Assembly: GCA_021807595.1 (NCBI GenBank)
Contig: JAKBCS010000014.1
Coordinates: forward strand, 1-55,644
Direction: 5' to 3'
Source: Planctomycetota bacterium
GTDB lineage: Bacteria > Planctomycetota > Planctomycetia > Gemmatales > Gemmataceae
DNA: 55,644 nucleotides
Below are positions 25,904 through 35,297 of the stretch, one piece after another. The position numbers and the translations under genes were made by a program. The notes under the pieces were generated by a model. That model was not told the DNA's origin. It did no database searches and worked only from the letters and a program-made list of their open reading frames with translations. The first letter of the stretch is position 1. Each line of letters begins with the position of its first letter.

Positions 25904-28900
25904 ATGAGTAGTCAAACGTCAATGGATGTGGGTTTTTGGGAGAAGCTGGGCGACGGGTTGTCCGCCGTTTCGGACAACGTCGGGAAGTTTCTCTTGCGCC
26001 TGTTCGGGTCCAGCAACGAGCGCTACATTCGCGGACTCGGCTACGTCCGCGCATCGGCGGCGGGCTCGACGCATACCGTCGTCCCCGGTTCTCTGTTGGC
26101 TCAAGTCAACGCTTTGGAAGAAACGATGCGAGGACTGAGCGACGACGAACTGCGCGAGTTGACGCCGAAGTTCCGGGAACGATTGGCCAAGGGGGAACCT
26201 CTGGACAATCTGTTGCCGGAAGCGTTTGCCGCCTGCCGCGAAGCGGGGTGGCGGACCAAGAACATGCGTCACTTCGACACGCAGATTCTCGGCGGAATTG
26301 TGTTGCATCGCGGCAACATTGCCGAAATGGTGACGGGCGAGGGCAAGACACTCGTGGCCACTCTCCCGGCCTACCTCAACGCGCTCGATGGCAAAGGCGT
26401 TCACATCGTCACCGTGAACGACTACTTGGCCCGTCGCGACTGCGAATGGATGACGCCGATCTACAAGGCATTGGGCGTCACAGCCGGCTACATTCAGTCG
26501 GACATGGAACCGCTCGATCGACGCAAAGCCTACGACTGCGACATCACCTACGGAACCAACAGCGAGTTTGGTTTCGACTACCTCCGCGACAACATGAAGC
26601 CGGCGCGTTGGGGCGATCCTACGTTCGATCCGCACTATCAGCAAGTGCAGAAAGCGCTCAATTACGCCATTATCGACGAGGTCGATAACATCCTCATCGA
26701 CGAAGCACGCACGCCGCTCATCATCTCCGGCCAAGCGTTCAGCGATCTAAGCCGCTACACCCGCGCCAACGATGTGGCCGTGCAATTGGGCGAACTCCAG
26801 AAGAAGGAGCCGGGCAAATACTTCGAGATTAAGGAGAAAGAGCAAACCTGTCATCTGACGGAAGACGGCATTCATAAAGCCGAAGAGTTGCTTGGCATCG
26901 AAAGCATGTATACCGCCGGCAATCTGGAATGGCCACACCTTATCGACAACGCCTTGAAGGCGCACCACCTGTACAAAAAAGACAAACGCTACGCCGTCAT
27001 GCGCCATCCCGAAAGCGGGGACATGAGCATCGTCATCATCGATGAGTTTACCGGACGATTGATGCTCGGCCGGCAGTGGTCCGATGGCCTGCATCAGGCC
27101 GTCGAAGCCAAGCATGCGCGCGACGGCGTGAAGATCAAGGAAGAAACGCAGACCTTGGCCACCATCACGCTGCAAAACTATTTCAAACTGTACAAGAAAT
27201 TGTCCGGCATGACGGGTACGGCTATGACGGAAGCCGACGAATTCTGGAAGATCTACCATCTCGAAGTCCTCGCCATTCCTACCAACAAGCCGCTCATCCG
27301 CGTCAATCACCCCGATGTGATTTTCCGCACCGAAAAGGAGAAGTGGAAGGCGTCCGTCGAGGAGATCGTCGAAGTCAACAAGGAAGGAAGGCCCATCCTG
27401 GTCGGCACGACGGATGTGGACAAGTCGATCAAGCTGAGCGAGTTGCTGAAGCGTCGCGGCATTCGACACGAATTGCTCAACGCTTTGCCCGAACACGCGG
27501 CGCGCGAGTCGGAGATCGTGGCACAGGCTGGACGCATCGGTGCGGTGACCATTGCCACCAACATGGCCGGTCGCGGCACCGACATCATTCTCGGCGGCAA
27601 CCCCGAAACCCTGGCCTGGGCGAGACTCAAGGACAAATATGCCTCGCGCCTCGACGTGCCCGAAGCCGAATGGAAGCAGATCGTCGACGAGATCGAACGC
27701 AAAGAGAAGATGAAAGAAGAGGGGCGTAAAGTGGCCGAGATGGGCGGCATGCACATTATCGGCACCGAACGCCACGATGCCCGCCGCATCGACAATCAGT
27801 TGCGCGGACGCGCCGGACGCCAAGGGGATCCCGGTTCCAGCCGATTCTATCTGTCGCTTGAAGACGATCTCATGCGCATTTTCGCCGGCGAGTGGGTGTC
27901 GAATCTTCTCCAACGCCTCGGCATGAAGGAAGGCGAGGCCATCGAGAGCCGCATGGTGTCGCGCCGCATCACCGCCGCACAGAAAAAAGTGGAGGAACGC
28001 CACTTCGATGCCCGCAAGCATCTCCTCGAATACGACGAGGTCATGGACCATCAGCGCAAGGAGGTCTACGGAGCGAGGCAGCGCATGCTCGAAGGGGCAA
28101 ACTGCAAGATGCGCATCTGGTCGATGTTGGACAAACAAATCGACTCGGCGTGCGAGCGCTATCTCGACGCGGATTATGGCTCGGCCAGTTTCGCCGAATT
28201 CGCCGCCAATCGCCTCGGCGTCGAATTCGATTCCGCCGACTTTAGCCGCTGCGATTTCACCGAGGCGGACAAGACCGCCCGCGACAAGGCCACCCGCGCC
28301 GTGGAGACGCAAGTTCACGAGATGATGGAAGAGAACCTCGGAAGCGAGGACTCGCGCGAATGGAACTGGCAAGCGCTCTCCAATCAAGTGAACGCGCTGT
28401 GGAATCTGAAGGCGACGGATCGCCAACTGAGGCAGATCGGCAAAGACGCCCTTTCCGAATACCTGCTCGAACAAGCCAATCGCTATGTCGCCGACATCGA
28501 CTTGAACGCGGGCCGGGAGTTTCTCGAACCCAGCTGGGGCGTCCGCGCTTTGTGCGACTGGGCGCGTCTCAAATTTCAGATCAAGCTGTCGCCGGACGAA
28601 CTGACCGGCAAGGACGAAGCCGATCTCAAGAAAATGTTGCGCGACGCGGTGGCAAAGCTCTATCGCCAGCGCGAGATCGAGTTCCCGATTCGCACGGCGA
28701 TGGCTCGTTTCATGGCGGATCAACCGGGAGCGTCGTCCGGCAGCCAGCGCTACAACCGCGAAGGCATCTTCTACTGGGCAACCATGCGCTTCCCGCAGGC
28801 GCGCGAACAGTTGCACGAAGACGACTTCCGGACGCAACCCCGTCCGCGACTTTTTCAATTACTCTTGGAGGTGAGCCGATCCGCTTATCCGTCCGACGGC

Positions 28901-29548
28901 CATGAAGCGATCGATGCCAAGGTCGACGATGTGTTCGAGGGAAGCAATCGCCCCGCCGACGCCGACGACGTCAAGGAGTTGACCGATTGGCTCAAGACGA
29001 CGTGGCAATTGGATGTGCCGGAAGCATTCTTGACCGGGGCAACTCGCGAGCAAGTCCGGCAAGTTCTGTGGAATGCGTTCGACGAGCGTTATCGCCCCGA
29101 AATGCGGCAAATGGAACGCAGTCTGTTGTTGAATCAACTCGATTCGGCATGGAAAAATCACCTCTATCAGATGGATTATCTTCGTTCCGGAATCGGACTG
29201 CGCGGCTGGGGGCAGGAAGATCCCAAAACGCTGTACAAGCAAGAAGGCATGAAGGAATTTAAGTCCATGTGGGAAGGCGTCGAAGACAAAGTGACCGATA
29301 CCGTCTTCCGCATGGAAGAGACCGAGGCCTTCCAAGAATCGCTGTGGGCCATCGGGGCGACCACCCACGAATCGGCCCCGCGAGCCATCGACGAAGCCGT
29401 TCTAGGCGCTCAGACCACGAACGCTACAACCGAGGTCAAGATCGTCGAGCCGATTCGCAATCGCGGCGACAAGGTCGGTCGCAACGACCCATGTCCCTGT
29501 GGCAGCGGGAAGAAGTACAAGAATTGTCACATGCGGCAGGCGGTGTAG
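25904..29548 (+). CDS. secA: preprotein translocase ATPase SecA, enlarged form
   Basis: 1214 residues from the ATG at 25904, which has GGAGG 11 bases upstream; in-frame codons at 25847 (TTG) and 25877 are less well placed. Walker A is in [11 protein letters not shown] (about 140-150), the DEAD-like box is in [16 protein letters not shown] (about 258), and the second nucleotide domain includes [14 protein letters not shown] and [13 protein letters not shown]. The C-terminus ends in a SEC-C zinc motif ([18 protein letters not shown]) that binds SecB or ribosomes in other species. SecA drives proteins through SecYEG. The distance from the helical scaffold motif [14 protein letters not shown] to [17 protein letters not shown] is about 375 residues against roughly 120 in Escherichia coli. 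The extra length is thus an expansion of the helical-wing region, with charged, helical sequence. Confidence 0.95.
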   Translation: MSSQTSMDVGFWEKLGDGLSAVSDNVGKFLLRLFGSSNERYIRGLGYVRASAAGSTHTVVPGSLLAQVNALEETMRGLSDDELRELTPKFRERLAKGEPLDNLLPEAFAACREAGWRTKNMRHFDTQILGGIVLHRGNIAEMVTGEGKTLVATLPAYLNALDGKGVHIVTVNDYLARRDCEWMTPIYKALGVTAGYIQSDMEPLDRRKAYDCDITYGTNSEFGFDYLRDNMKPARWGDPTFDPHYQQVQKALNYAIIDEVDNILIDEARTPLIISGQAFSDLSRYTRANDVAVQLGELQKKEPGKYFEIKEKEQTCHLTEDGIHKAEELLGIESMYTAGNLEWPHLIDNALKAHHLYKKDKRYAVMRHPESGDMSIVIIDEFTGRLMLGRQWSDGLHQAVEAKHARDGVKIKEETQTLATITLQNYFKLYKKLSGMTGTAMTEADEFWKIYHLEVLAIPTNKPLIRVNHPDVIFRTEKEKWKASVEEIVEVNKEGRPILVGTTDVDKSIKLSELLKRRGIRHELLNALPEHAARESEIVAQAGRIGAVTIATNMAGRGTDIILGGNPETLAWARLKDKYASRLDVPEAEWKQIVDEIERKEKMKEEGRKVAEMGGMHIIGTERHDARRIDNQLRGRAGRQGDPGSSRFYLSLEDDLMRIFAGEWVSNLLQRLGMKEGEAIESRMVSRRITAAQKKVEERHFDARKHLLEYDEVMDHQRKEVYGARQRMLEGANCKMRIWSMLDKQIDSACERYLDADYGSASFAEFAANRLGVEFDSADFSRCDFTEADKTARDKATRAVETQVHEMMEENLGSEDSREWNWQALSNQVNALWNLKATDRQLRQIGKDALSEYLLEQANRYVADIDLNAGREFLEPSWGVRALCDWARLKFQIKLSPDELTGKDEADLKKMLRDAVAKLYRQREIEFPIRTAMARFMADQPGASSGSQRYNREGIFYWATMRFPQAREQLHEDDFRTQPRPRLFQLLLEVSRSAYPSDGHEAIDAKVDDVFEGSNRPADADDVKELTDWLKTTWQLDVPEAFLTGATREQVRQVLWNAFDERYRPEMRQMERSLLLNQLDSAWKNHLYQMDYLRSGIGLRGWGQEDPKTLYKQEGMKEFKSMWEGVEDKVTDTVFRMEETEAFQESLWAIGATTHESAPRAIDEAVLGAQTTNATTEVKIVEPIRNRGDKVGRNDPCPCGSGKKYKNCHMRQAV

Positions 29549-29641
29549 CATTCGTTTAGCCGCGATCCGAAGAGGAGCGCGAGGGTGGACTCGCCCCTCC
29601 GGATCGGGGCCGAACCTAGGCGCGACCGGGAAAGGATTCCC

Positions 29642-30931
29642 ATGTCCTGGCTCCTCAATATCGTCTATTTCTTCTTTCTACTTTTCTTGTCTCCCTGGCT
29701 GATTTATCGCGCGCTGCGGACGGGCCGCTATCGGCGTGGCCTGAGCGACAAACTGCTGGGTCTGCGCGGGTCGTCGCCGAACGAAGCGATTTGGTTCCAC
29801 GGCGTCAGCGTGGGCGAGATTCATCTCCTCCGTCAAGTGATCGCCGCCTTTCGTCGTCGCCATCCCGATCTACCCTGCGCGGTTTCAACGACGACAGAAA
29901 CCGGCTACGATGAAGCGAAGCGTTGCTTTCCCGATCTGTTCGTCTTCTTCTTCCCCTTCGATTTTTCGTGGTCGGTGCGGCGCGCGTTGGCCGCGCTCGC
30001 CCCCCGCCTGATCGTACTGGCCGAGGCGGAGTTGTGGCCGAACTTCCTCATGGCGGCGCGAAGGCAAGGCATCCCCGTCGCCGTCATTAATGGCCGCATG
30101 AGTCCGCGAAGCCTCAAGCGCTATCTGTGGGTCAAACCGTTGGCCCGTTGGCTGTTCGGCCACATCGATCTTCTGCTGATGCAGACGGAACATTATGCGC
30201 GCGCCGTGCGCATTCTTGGCGTCGAGCCGCGGCGCGTGGCGGTGACGGGCAACATCAAGTTTGACGGCGTACTCGCCGAACGTCGTAACCCACGCACGCG
30301 GTTTCTCCGCGAGGCGCTGCGAGTGAAAGACGACGACTTCATCTGGATCGCCGGCAGCACGCAAGCACCGGAGGAAGAGATCGCGTTCGACGTTTGGCTA
30401 AAATTGCATAAAGAGTACCCTAAATTGCGTTTATTTCTCGTCCCGCGCCACAAGGAGCGCTTCGAGGAAGTGGCCCATCTGCTGGCCCGCTCCGGCGTGG
30501 ACTTCGCTCGGCGATCCCACGGTGCAGGCTCAGATCTAAATAAGCCGGTGGTGCTGGTGGACACGATTGGCGAACTGGGGCCTCTGTGGGGCTTGGCGGA
30601 CGTGGCGTTCGTCGGCGGCAGTCTCGATGGCCGGAGAGGCGGGCAGAACATGATCGAACCGGCTGCTTTCGGAGCGGCGGTGATCTTCGGCCCCTATGTC
30701 TGGAACTTCGCCGAGACGGCGAGACGACTCATCGACGCCCGCGCCGCCTGCCAAATCGCCGACGCGACCCAGCTGGAGACGGCGGTGCGCATGCTGCTCG
30801 AAGACGGACGCGAACGGCATCGTCTGGGCGACGCTGCACGCGCGTTCGTGGTCGGCCAACAGGGAGCGACCGAGAAAACGATTGCCCGGTTGACTGACTC
30901 GATCGCCTCGCGCCGGTTCCGGGCGGCATGA
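29642..30931 (+). CDS. waaA: 3-deoxy-D-manno-octulosonic acid (Kdo) transferase
   Basis: 429 residues from the ATG at 29642 (GGAAAGGA upstream; an earlier in-frame ATG at 29585 gives an Arg-rich leader unlike the family). The N-terminal hydrophobic anchor (NIVYFFFLLFLSPWLIYRAL) is followed by IWFHGVSVGEIHLL, the conserved KdtA/WaaA glycine motif with catalytic Glu. STTTETGYDEAK, LAEAELWPNFL, VTGNIKFD, GGSLDGRRGGQNMIEPAAFG and GPYVWNF are further family signatures. The enzyme adds Kdo from CMP-Kdo to lipid A at the inner membrane (GT-B fold). Its presence supports a Gram-negative-type outer membrane with LPS. It starts 93 bases after secA on the same strand and may share its transcript. Confidence 0.95.
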   Translation: MSWLLNIVYFFFLLFLSPWLIYRALRTGRYRRGLSDKLLGLRGSSPNEAIWFHGVSVGEIHLLRQVIAAFRRRHPDLPCAVSTTTETGYDEAKRCFPDLFVFFFPFDFSWSVRRALAALAPRLIVLAEAELWPNFLMAARRQGIPVAVINGRMSPRSLKRYLWVKPLARWLFGHIDLLLMQTEHYARAVRILGVEPRRVAVTGNIKFDGVLAERRNPRTRFLREALRVKDDDFIWIAGSTQAPEEEIAFDVWLKLHKEYPKLRLFLVPRHKERFEEVAHLLARSGVDFARRSHGAGSDLNKPVVLVDTIGELGPLWGLADVAFVGGSLDGRRGGQNMIEPAAFGAAVIFGPYVWNFAETARRLIDARAACQIADATQLETAVRMLLEDGRERHRLGDAARAFVVGQQGATEKTIARLTDSIASRRFRAA

Positions 30932-31009
30932 ACGCAAGTAGCGCTACGCTTTATACGATAAGGAAATGGAGACGCCTCTTCTCGACCGGTTCGCACCTCG
31001 CTGCCGGCC

Positions 31010-31038
31010 TTGGCAAGGCGCTTTCTCGGGGGTATGAT
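31010..31038 (+). promoter_or_regulatory. putative promoter upstream of purine nucleoside phosphorylase
   Basis: TTGGCA (31010-31015), a 17-base spacer and TATGAT (31033-31038) make a strong sigma-70-like promoter. The predicted start near 31045 leaves a leader of about 120 bases before the ATG at 31168, long enough to hold the tRNA-like sequence at 31116-31140. Confidence 0.6.
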
Positions 31039-31115
31039 TCTCTGAGGTATACTGTGCGACGGCACTTGCGTCGTCAGGATCCCTGAACTGACGGTATGTG
31101 CGTAAGGCTGCGGTC

Positions 31116-31140
31116 CAGGGTTCAAATCCCCGAGGCGGCT
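31116..31140 (+). other. tRNA 3'-end-like sequence in the leader of the phosphorylase gene
   Basis: CAGGG, loop TTCAAAT, CCCCG (31116-31132) has the sequence and spacing of a tRNA T arm with one mismatch. It is followed by AGGCGGC and a discriminator-like T, then a run of T (31140-31146). A complementary 5' acceptor strand GCCGCCT is absent upstream, and no proper D or anticodon arm is found, so it is not a functional tRNA. It could be a duplicated tRNA 3' end left by an integration event, or a leader RNA mimic. Confidence 0.4.
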
Positions 31141-31167
31141 TTTTTTGCTTGGCGATGAGGGATCGAA

Positions 31168-31989
31168 ATGCCGGAGATGTACGAGCAGATCGAGGAAGCC
31201 AAGACGGCAATCCAATCTCGATGGCACGCTCGGCCGGTCGTCGGCATTATTCTCGGCACCGGACTCGGTGGTTTGGTCGACGAGATCGAGTGCGAAGCGG
31301 CCATTTCTTACGGCGATATTCCACATTTTGCCCACTCCACCGCACCCACGCACGCCGGACGATTCATCTGTGGGCGACTCGCGGGGAAGAACGTTGTCGT
31401 CATGGAAGGACGCCTGCACTTTTACGAAGGCTATTCGCTGCAACAGATCGCGCTGCCCGTGCGCGCGATGAAGGCGCTCGGTTGCGAAATACTCGTTGTT
31501 ACCAACGCTTGCGGGGGACTCAACCCGCAGTTTGCCAAGGGCGATTTGATGGCGATCGAGGATCACATCAACCTGATGGGCGACAATCCGCTCATCGGCA
31601 AGAACGACGACCGCCTCGGCCCGCGTTTTCCGGATATGTGCTATCCGTACGATCGGGAATTATTGGCGCTGGCGAGACGCGTTGCCTTGGAGGAGGAAAT
31701 CCTTCTGCATCAGGGCGTGTTCGCTGCCGTCGCAGGCCCCAACTTGGAGACGCGCGCCGAATATCGCTATCTGCGCACCATCGGGGCAGATGCTGTCGGC
31801 ATGTCTACGGTTCCGGAGGTCCTCGTTGGCGTTCACTCGGGTCTGCGCAACGTCGGAATCTCCGTGATCACCGACATGGGCCTGCCGGACGCGCTCAAGC
31901 CGATTTGCCTTGCCGACATTATCGAGACGGCCAATGCCGCCGAGAAAAAGCTGCGCGTCCTCGTGCGGCGAATCGTGGCCGAATGCTGA
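31168..31989 (+). CDS. punA: purine nucleoside phosphorylase (trimeric class)
   Basis: 273 residues, ATG at 31168 with GAGGGA upstream. Conserved family motifs are ILGTGLGGLVDEI (phosphate loop), THAGRFICGRL, GRLHFYEGY, NACGGLNPQF, then GPNLETRAEYRYL and GADAVGMSTVPEV. The enzyme splits purine nucleosides with phosphate to base and (deoxy)ribose-1-phosphate in purine salvage. E194 corresponds to the base-binding Glu. The position that is Asn243 in mammalian 6-oxopurine-specific enzymes is Asp here (SVITDMGLP, D236), a change associated with acceptance of 6-aminopurines, so specificity may be broader than guanosine/inosine. The gene has its own candidate promoter and a tRNA-like leader. An ABC ATPase gene converges on it 7 bases beyond the stop. 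Confidence 0.93.
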   Translation: MPEMYEQIEEAKTAIQSRWHARPVVGIILGTGLGGLVDEIECEAAISYGDIPHFAHSTAPTHAGRFICGRLAGKNVVVMEGRLHFYEGYSLQQIALPVRAMKALGCEILVVTNACGGLNPQFAKGDLMAIEDHINLMGDNPLIGKNDDRLGPRFPDMCYPYDRELLALARRVALEEEILLHQGVFAAVAGPNLETRAEYRYLRTIGADAVGMSTVPEVLVGVHSGLRNVGISVITDMGLPDALKPICLADIIETANAAEKKLRVLVRRIVAEC

Positions 31990-31996
31990 GACGCGC

Positions 31997-32725
31997 TCAC
32001 GAAACAAGTTTGAAGAATAACTCTTCGAGATCGTCCTGTTCGTAGCGTTGTCTCAGTTCCGCCAAGGTGCCGCACGCTTGCACCCGGCCTCGGCTGACAA
32101 CGGCCACCCGATCGCACAACCGCTCCACTTCGCGCATGATGTGCGTCGAAAAAAGAATGCACTTACCCATGGCGCGCAATTCCACGATGGCATCGAGTAC
32201 GGCTCGACCGACCAAAATATCGAGTCCCGCCGTCGGCTCGTCGAAGATCAGCACTGGAGGGTCGTGGATAATTGCCCGCGCGATGGAAACTTTCTGGCGC
32301 ATGCCGGTACTCATCTTCGCGCCGAGGCGGTCTCGAAAGTCGTTCATATGAAGGTTTTCAAACACCGTCTCCATCCGGCGGCGCAGCTGTTCGGCGTTCA
32401 TCCCGTGCAATCGGCCGAAGTATTCGACCAATTCCCACGCGGACATGCGGTCGTAGATGGCGGTATTGGCGGACATGAAACCGATGTGCCGACGAACGAG
32501 ATGCGCCTGTGTGGCCACGTCGAAGCCGGCCACACGCGCCGATCCGCTACTGGGGCGCAGCACCGTGCAGAGAATGCGCATGGTCGTGGTTTTGCCCGCG
32601 CCGTTGGGTCCGAGGAGACCGAAGATTTCACCCGGTCGCGCCTCGAAACTCACCTCGTCCACGGCATGTACCAACCCGCGACGGAGATCGCGGAACGATT
32701 TACGAAGATTGTCGACCTGAATCAT
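31997..32725 (-). CDS. ABC transporter ATP-binding protein, NatA/CcmA type
   Basis: 242 residues from the ATG at 32725 ([11 protein letters not shown]); the 27 upstream in-frame codons are not family-like. Walker [17 protein letters not shown]-loop region [18 protein letters not shown], an altered signature [15 protein letters not shown] (usual LSGGM becomes MSTGM) and Walker [14 protein letters not shown] with the switch His in [13 protein letters not shown] identify a complete ATPase. The closest types are the NatA/ABC-2 exporters, usually paired with a multi-helix NatB-like permease. No permease is adjacent: downstream is the convergent phosphorylase and upstream the divergent kinase. It may work with a permease encoded elsewhere. 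Exported substrate unknown. Confidence 0.9.
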   Translation of the reverse strand: MIQVDNLRKSFRDLRRGLVHAVDEVSFEARPGEIFGLLGPNGAGKTTTMRILCTVLRPSSGSARVAGFDVATQAHLVRRHIGFMSANTAIYDRMSAWELVEYFGRLHGMNAEQLRRRMETVFENLHMNDFRDRLGAKMSTGMRQKVSIARAIIHDPPVLIFDEPTAGLDILVGRAVLDAIVELRAMGKCILFSTHIMREVERLCDRVAVVSRGRVQACGTLAELRQRYEQDDLEELFFKLVS

Positions 32726-32925
32726 GCGTCGCCGTCCGCTGGTAGTCGGATCGTGCCATGCGATAGCATACAACATGCCGCGGGGAACGATGTCGAGAAG
32801 CGGCAACCGGAAGAGAAACTCGAATTGATTTCATAAAAAATGTCCATTCTTCGAGCAGACTCGCCATTCTTAATCTAAAGTTGCATCAGGCAAAGTCTCC
32901 CATCCTCGGATCGGTGGATGATTCC

Positions 32926-34353
32926 ATGCTGGGTCGCATATTCATGGGGCGGTACGAAACCGTTCGCCTCCTCGGCGAAGGCGGGATGGGGCGAGTTTAT
33001 CTCGCCCGTCAACTCGACTTGGGCCGACAAGTCGTCGTCAAAGTGATGCACGATCACATCGCCACCGATGCCAAGTTCCGCGAACGCTTTGCACGCGAAA
33101 CGCTGCTGATGGCTCGTTTCCAACATCCCTATGCCGTCACCCTGTACGATGCCTCGCTCAACGATCCCCAGGGATCGTGCATTGTCATGGAGTACATTCG
33201 CGGCATCACCCTCGATCAATTGTTGATCAACAACGGAAAGCTGACTCCGGCACGTGTCGGCAGACTGCTGTATCAATTGTGCGAAGTTCTCCAAGCGGCC
33301 CACGGATTGGGCATCATTCATCGGGATTTGAAGCCTGCCAACCTGATGATCGTCGATCCAGATACACCCTATGAGCTTCTCAAAGTCATGGATTTCGGCT
33401 TGGCCAAGATGCTGACGGCGGACCAATTCGCCAAGATCACTCAGACCCATACCGAATTTGCCGTCGGTACGCCGGGGTATATGTGTCCCGAACAGGCGCG
33501 CGGCGACGAGATGGACGGACGCGGCGATCTCTATAGCGTCGGCATCATTCTCTACGAGTTGCTGTCGGGCCGTTTGCCGTTTGCCGGTCGATCGACGATG
33601 GATCTGTTGTTGGCGCACGTTACCGAGGAGCCGCCTCCCTTGTGCGCGGCCGATCTCGACGTGCCGCCCGGCATTGAGGAAGTGGTTCAGAAGTGCTTGG
33701 CCAAACATCCCGATGGCCGACCCCGCAGCGCCCGAGAATTGGCCGAACTCTTTGAGGCTGGACTAGCACGCGAGACGGTGTATACGTCGGCGGCCGGCGG
33801 TTCCGATCCCGATTCCAAGAAGTGGGAATCGACTGCGGTAGCGGAATCGGCCGATCGCCGGATGGCGGAAGGACGCTTGGGAAGCGAGGGGCGCACCCAG
33901 GCGGTACCCATCACTCCTGTGGCCGCGAGCGCCGACTCCGAACCGCACGATCCCTTCGCCGTGATCCATCATCTCAATGCCTGGATGCCGGAACGCATTG
34001 CCGAATACAAGCTGCTCGGCTTCATCCAAGATGTGGGCGGCGAGATGCTTGAAAGCATACCGGGGCGCATCCGGGTGCGGCTCGGCGGGCGCGGCAGTGT
34101 CTACACCGCGCCGCGCCAAGGTCGCTCATGGTTGGGTATCGTCCGACGCTCCAATCTGATCGACATGGAACTACGCTTGGAACACTCCGACTCCTCGCGT
34201 GGCAATCAGCTGCGCATCACCGTCTTATTCCGCTCTCCCGGCAGCGACCTCCACGCCAACCTGGCTTGGCGAAACGTCTGCACGCAGATCTTTTGCGATC
34301 TGCGCGGCTATCTCATGGGCCAGACGGGTAGCGTCGGCCCGACGAACGAATAG
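32926..34353 (+). CDS. Hanks-type Ser/Thr protein kinase with a conserved C-terminal domain
   Basis: 475 residues from the ATG at 32926 (GGTGGA upstream; a TTG at 32881 is in frame but poorly placed). The kinase domain covers about residues 10-280: LLGEGGMGRVYLA glycine loop, Lys39 in VVVKVM, HRDLKPANL with catalytic D134, DFGLAK with D156, and GTPGYMCPEQARGDE activation segment. A variable Ser/Ala-rich linker follows, then a distinct domain at about 345-470 (WMPERIAEYKLLGFIQDVGG, then RIRVRLGGRGSVYTA) that I do not recognise. No membrane helix is evident, so the kinase is probably soluble. It is divergent from the ABC ATPase and has a hairpin just after its stop. Substrates unknown. Confidence 0.9.
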   Translation: MLGRIFMGRYETVRLLGEGGMGRVYLARQLDLGRQVVVKVMHDHIATDAKFRERFARETLLMARFQHPYAVTLYDASLNDPQGSCIVMEYIRGITLDQLLINNGKLTPARVGRLLYQLCEVLQAAHGLGIIHRDLKPANLMIVDPDTPYELLKVMDFGLAKMLTADQFAKITQTHTEFAVGTPGYMCPEQARGDEMDGRGDLYSVGIILYELLSGRLPFAGRSTMDLLLAHVTEEPPPLCAADLDVPPGIEEVVQKCLAKHPDGRPRSARELAELFEAGLARETVYTSAAGGSDPDSKKWESTAVAESADRRMAEGRLGSEGRTQAVPITPVAASADSEPHDPFAVIHHLNAWMPERIAEYKLLGFIQDVGGEMLESIPGRIRVRLGGRGSVYTAPRQGRSWLGIVRRSNLIDMELRLEHSDSSRGNQLRITVLFRSPGSDLHANLAWRNVCTQIFCDLRGYLMGQTGSVGPTNE

Positions 34354-34368
34354 CGAAAAAAGCTCTTT

Positions 34369-34396
34369 GGCGTGCGGGAGACGATCGCCGCACGCC
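34369..34396 (+). terminator. hairpin after the kinase gene
   Basis: GGCGTGCGG (34369-34377) and CCGCACGCC (34388-34396) form a 9-bp stem 15 bases after the stop codon. No T tract follows, so it is a weak or rho-assisted terminator at best. Confidence 0.4.
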
Positions 34397-34509
34397 GACG
34401 AGTACCAATTGACTTACTCTGCTCGCGCGCCATTTTTTCTTCCAATTCATCCGATGCCGTCCATGCCGCCGCAGGTCTAAAGAGACTGCCTGAGAAGCTC
34501 ACCTTTTTC

Positions 34510-34590
34510 CTGTATTCAGGGAAGAGGGGTCGGGGCAAGAAATCGCGCAGAACCCACCCGCTCACCCCAACCCCTTTCCCCTGAGTACAG
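34510..34590. repeat. long imperfect inverted repeat (CTGTACTCAGGG family)
   Basis: The 26-base arms at 34510-34535 and 34565-34590 are near inverse complements, each holding CTGTATTCAGGG / CCCCTGAGTACAG next to G- or C-rich runs. The same core occurs again at 35259-35274 on the other side of the ACT gene. These sequences read as dispersed non-coding palindromes, and open frames across them are low-complexity. Apart from this element the interval 34397-34638 shows nothing coding. Confidence 0.65.
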
Positions 34591-34638
34591 CGGAGAGGGG
34601 CGTTTAGGACAGACGATAAGGCCATTCGCCAGTCGAGA

Positions 34639-34668
34639 TTGACGTTTGCGCTCTCCTTGACGTACACT
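34639..34668 (+). promoter_or_regulatory. putative promoter of the ACT-domain gene
   Basis: TTGACG (34639-34644), an 18-base spacer and TACACT (34663-34668), with a second TTGACG inside the spacer. The expected leader before the ATG at 34702 is about 27 bases and contains AAGGGG. Confidence 0.55.
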
Positions 34669-34701
34669 ACAAACCACAATTGACCCAAGGGGATACGGTC
34701 C

Positions 34702-35214
34702 ATGAGCCAAGAACACGGTGGAGAGAGCGGCACGACGACGCCCTACGAAACGGCGCGGGGACGAGATTGGCCAAGCGTCCGACAGTTCAATGTTTTCGTC
34801 GAAAACCGGGTCGGCAATCTCTTGTCCGTCGTCCGTCATTTCGAGAGTACGGACATCCGCATTGTGTCTTTTATGGTCGTCGATTCGGCCGATTGCGCCA
34901 TCATTCGCATGGTGTTGAGCGATCCCGAACGGGCGCGCGAGATATTCGAGCGCGCGGGACTGCCGATCACCGAGAGCGACTTGCTCGTGGTGCAGCTGCC
35001 CGAGGGCATGCGCCCTTTGCTCGACATCTGCAAGGCACTCTTGGGAGCGGAAATCAGCATCCATTATGCATATCCCCTCCTCGTCGGTCCTCACGGGTGC
35101 GCTTCCGTCGCCCTGCACGTCGAAGATCATGAAACCGCCGCCGGGGTCCTCTCGCGCTTGGGATTCACGCTGTTCACGGAAGGCGATCTGCAAATCGATG
35201 AAGATCTGACCTAA
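34702..35214 (+). CDS. ACT-domain protein, tandem regulatory domains
   Basis: 170 residues, ATG at 34702 with AAGGGG about 10 bases upstream. After a disordered start of about 25 residues, FNVFVENRVGNLLSVVRHFE and the following strand VSFMVVDSADCAIIRMVL form a typical ACT beta-alpha-beta-beta unit (ligand-binding glycine in RVGNL). A second, weaker repeat follows from about residue 95 (LLDICKALLGAEISIHYAY, then GCASVALHVEDHETAAGVL). Small ACT-only proteins often bind amino acids and regulate biosynthetic enzymes or act as sensors, but no partner enzyme is adjacent and the ligand is unknown. The gene sits alone between two copies of a dispersed palindrome and has its own candidate promoter. 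Confidence 0.85.
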   Translation: MSQEHGGESGTTTPYETARGRDWPSVRQFNVFVENRVGNLLSVVRHFESTDIRIVSFMVVDSADCAIIRMVLSDPERAREIFERAGLPITESDLLVVQLPEGMRPLLDICKALLGAEISIHYAYPLLVGPHGCASVALHVEDHETAAGVLSRLGFTLFTEGDLQIDEDLT

Positions 35215-35252
35215 GGAGCGGTCCTTCCGCGCTCCGTCCTCATTGGCACTGC

Positions 35253-35281
35253 CCCTCTCCCCTGTACTCAGGGGGAGCGGG
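35253..35281. repeat. palindrome with CCCCTGTACTCAGGGG core
   Basis: The core CCCCTGTACTCAGGGG spans 35259-35274, flanked by C-rich and G-rich runs. It lies between the convergent stops of the ACT gene (35214) and the LOG gene (35298). It belongs to the same family as 34510-34590 and may act as a bidirectional transcription stop. Confidence 0.6.
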
Positions 35282-35297
35282 ACTACTCGGGCCAATG

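Noticed and set aside
26747-28858. 703-codon reverse-strand frame
   Set aside because: It is antisense to secA and its amino-acid composition is that of a complementary-strand artefact.
31045-31146. A complete tRNA gene
   Set aside because: A 5' acceptor strand complementary to AGGCGGC and valid D and anticodon arms are missing, so only a tRNA-like 3' end can be claimed.
30694-31566. 290-codon reverse-strand frame, and a shorter one at 30944-31210
   Set aside because: They run antisense to waaA and the phosphorylase and across the tRNA-like leader; the phrase RGFEPWTAALRTY is what reversed tRNA sequence typically yields.
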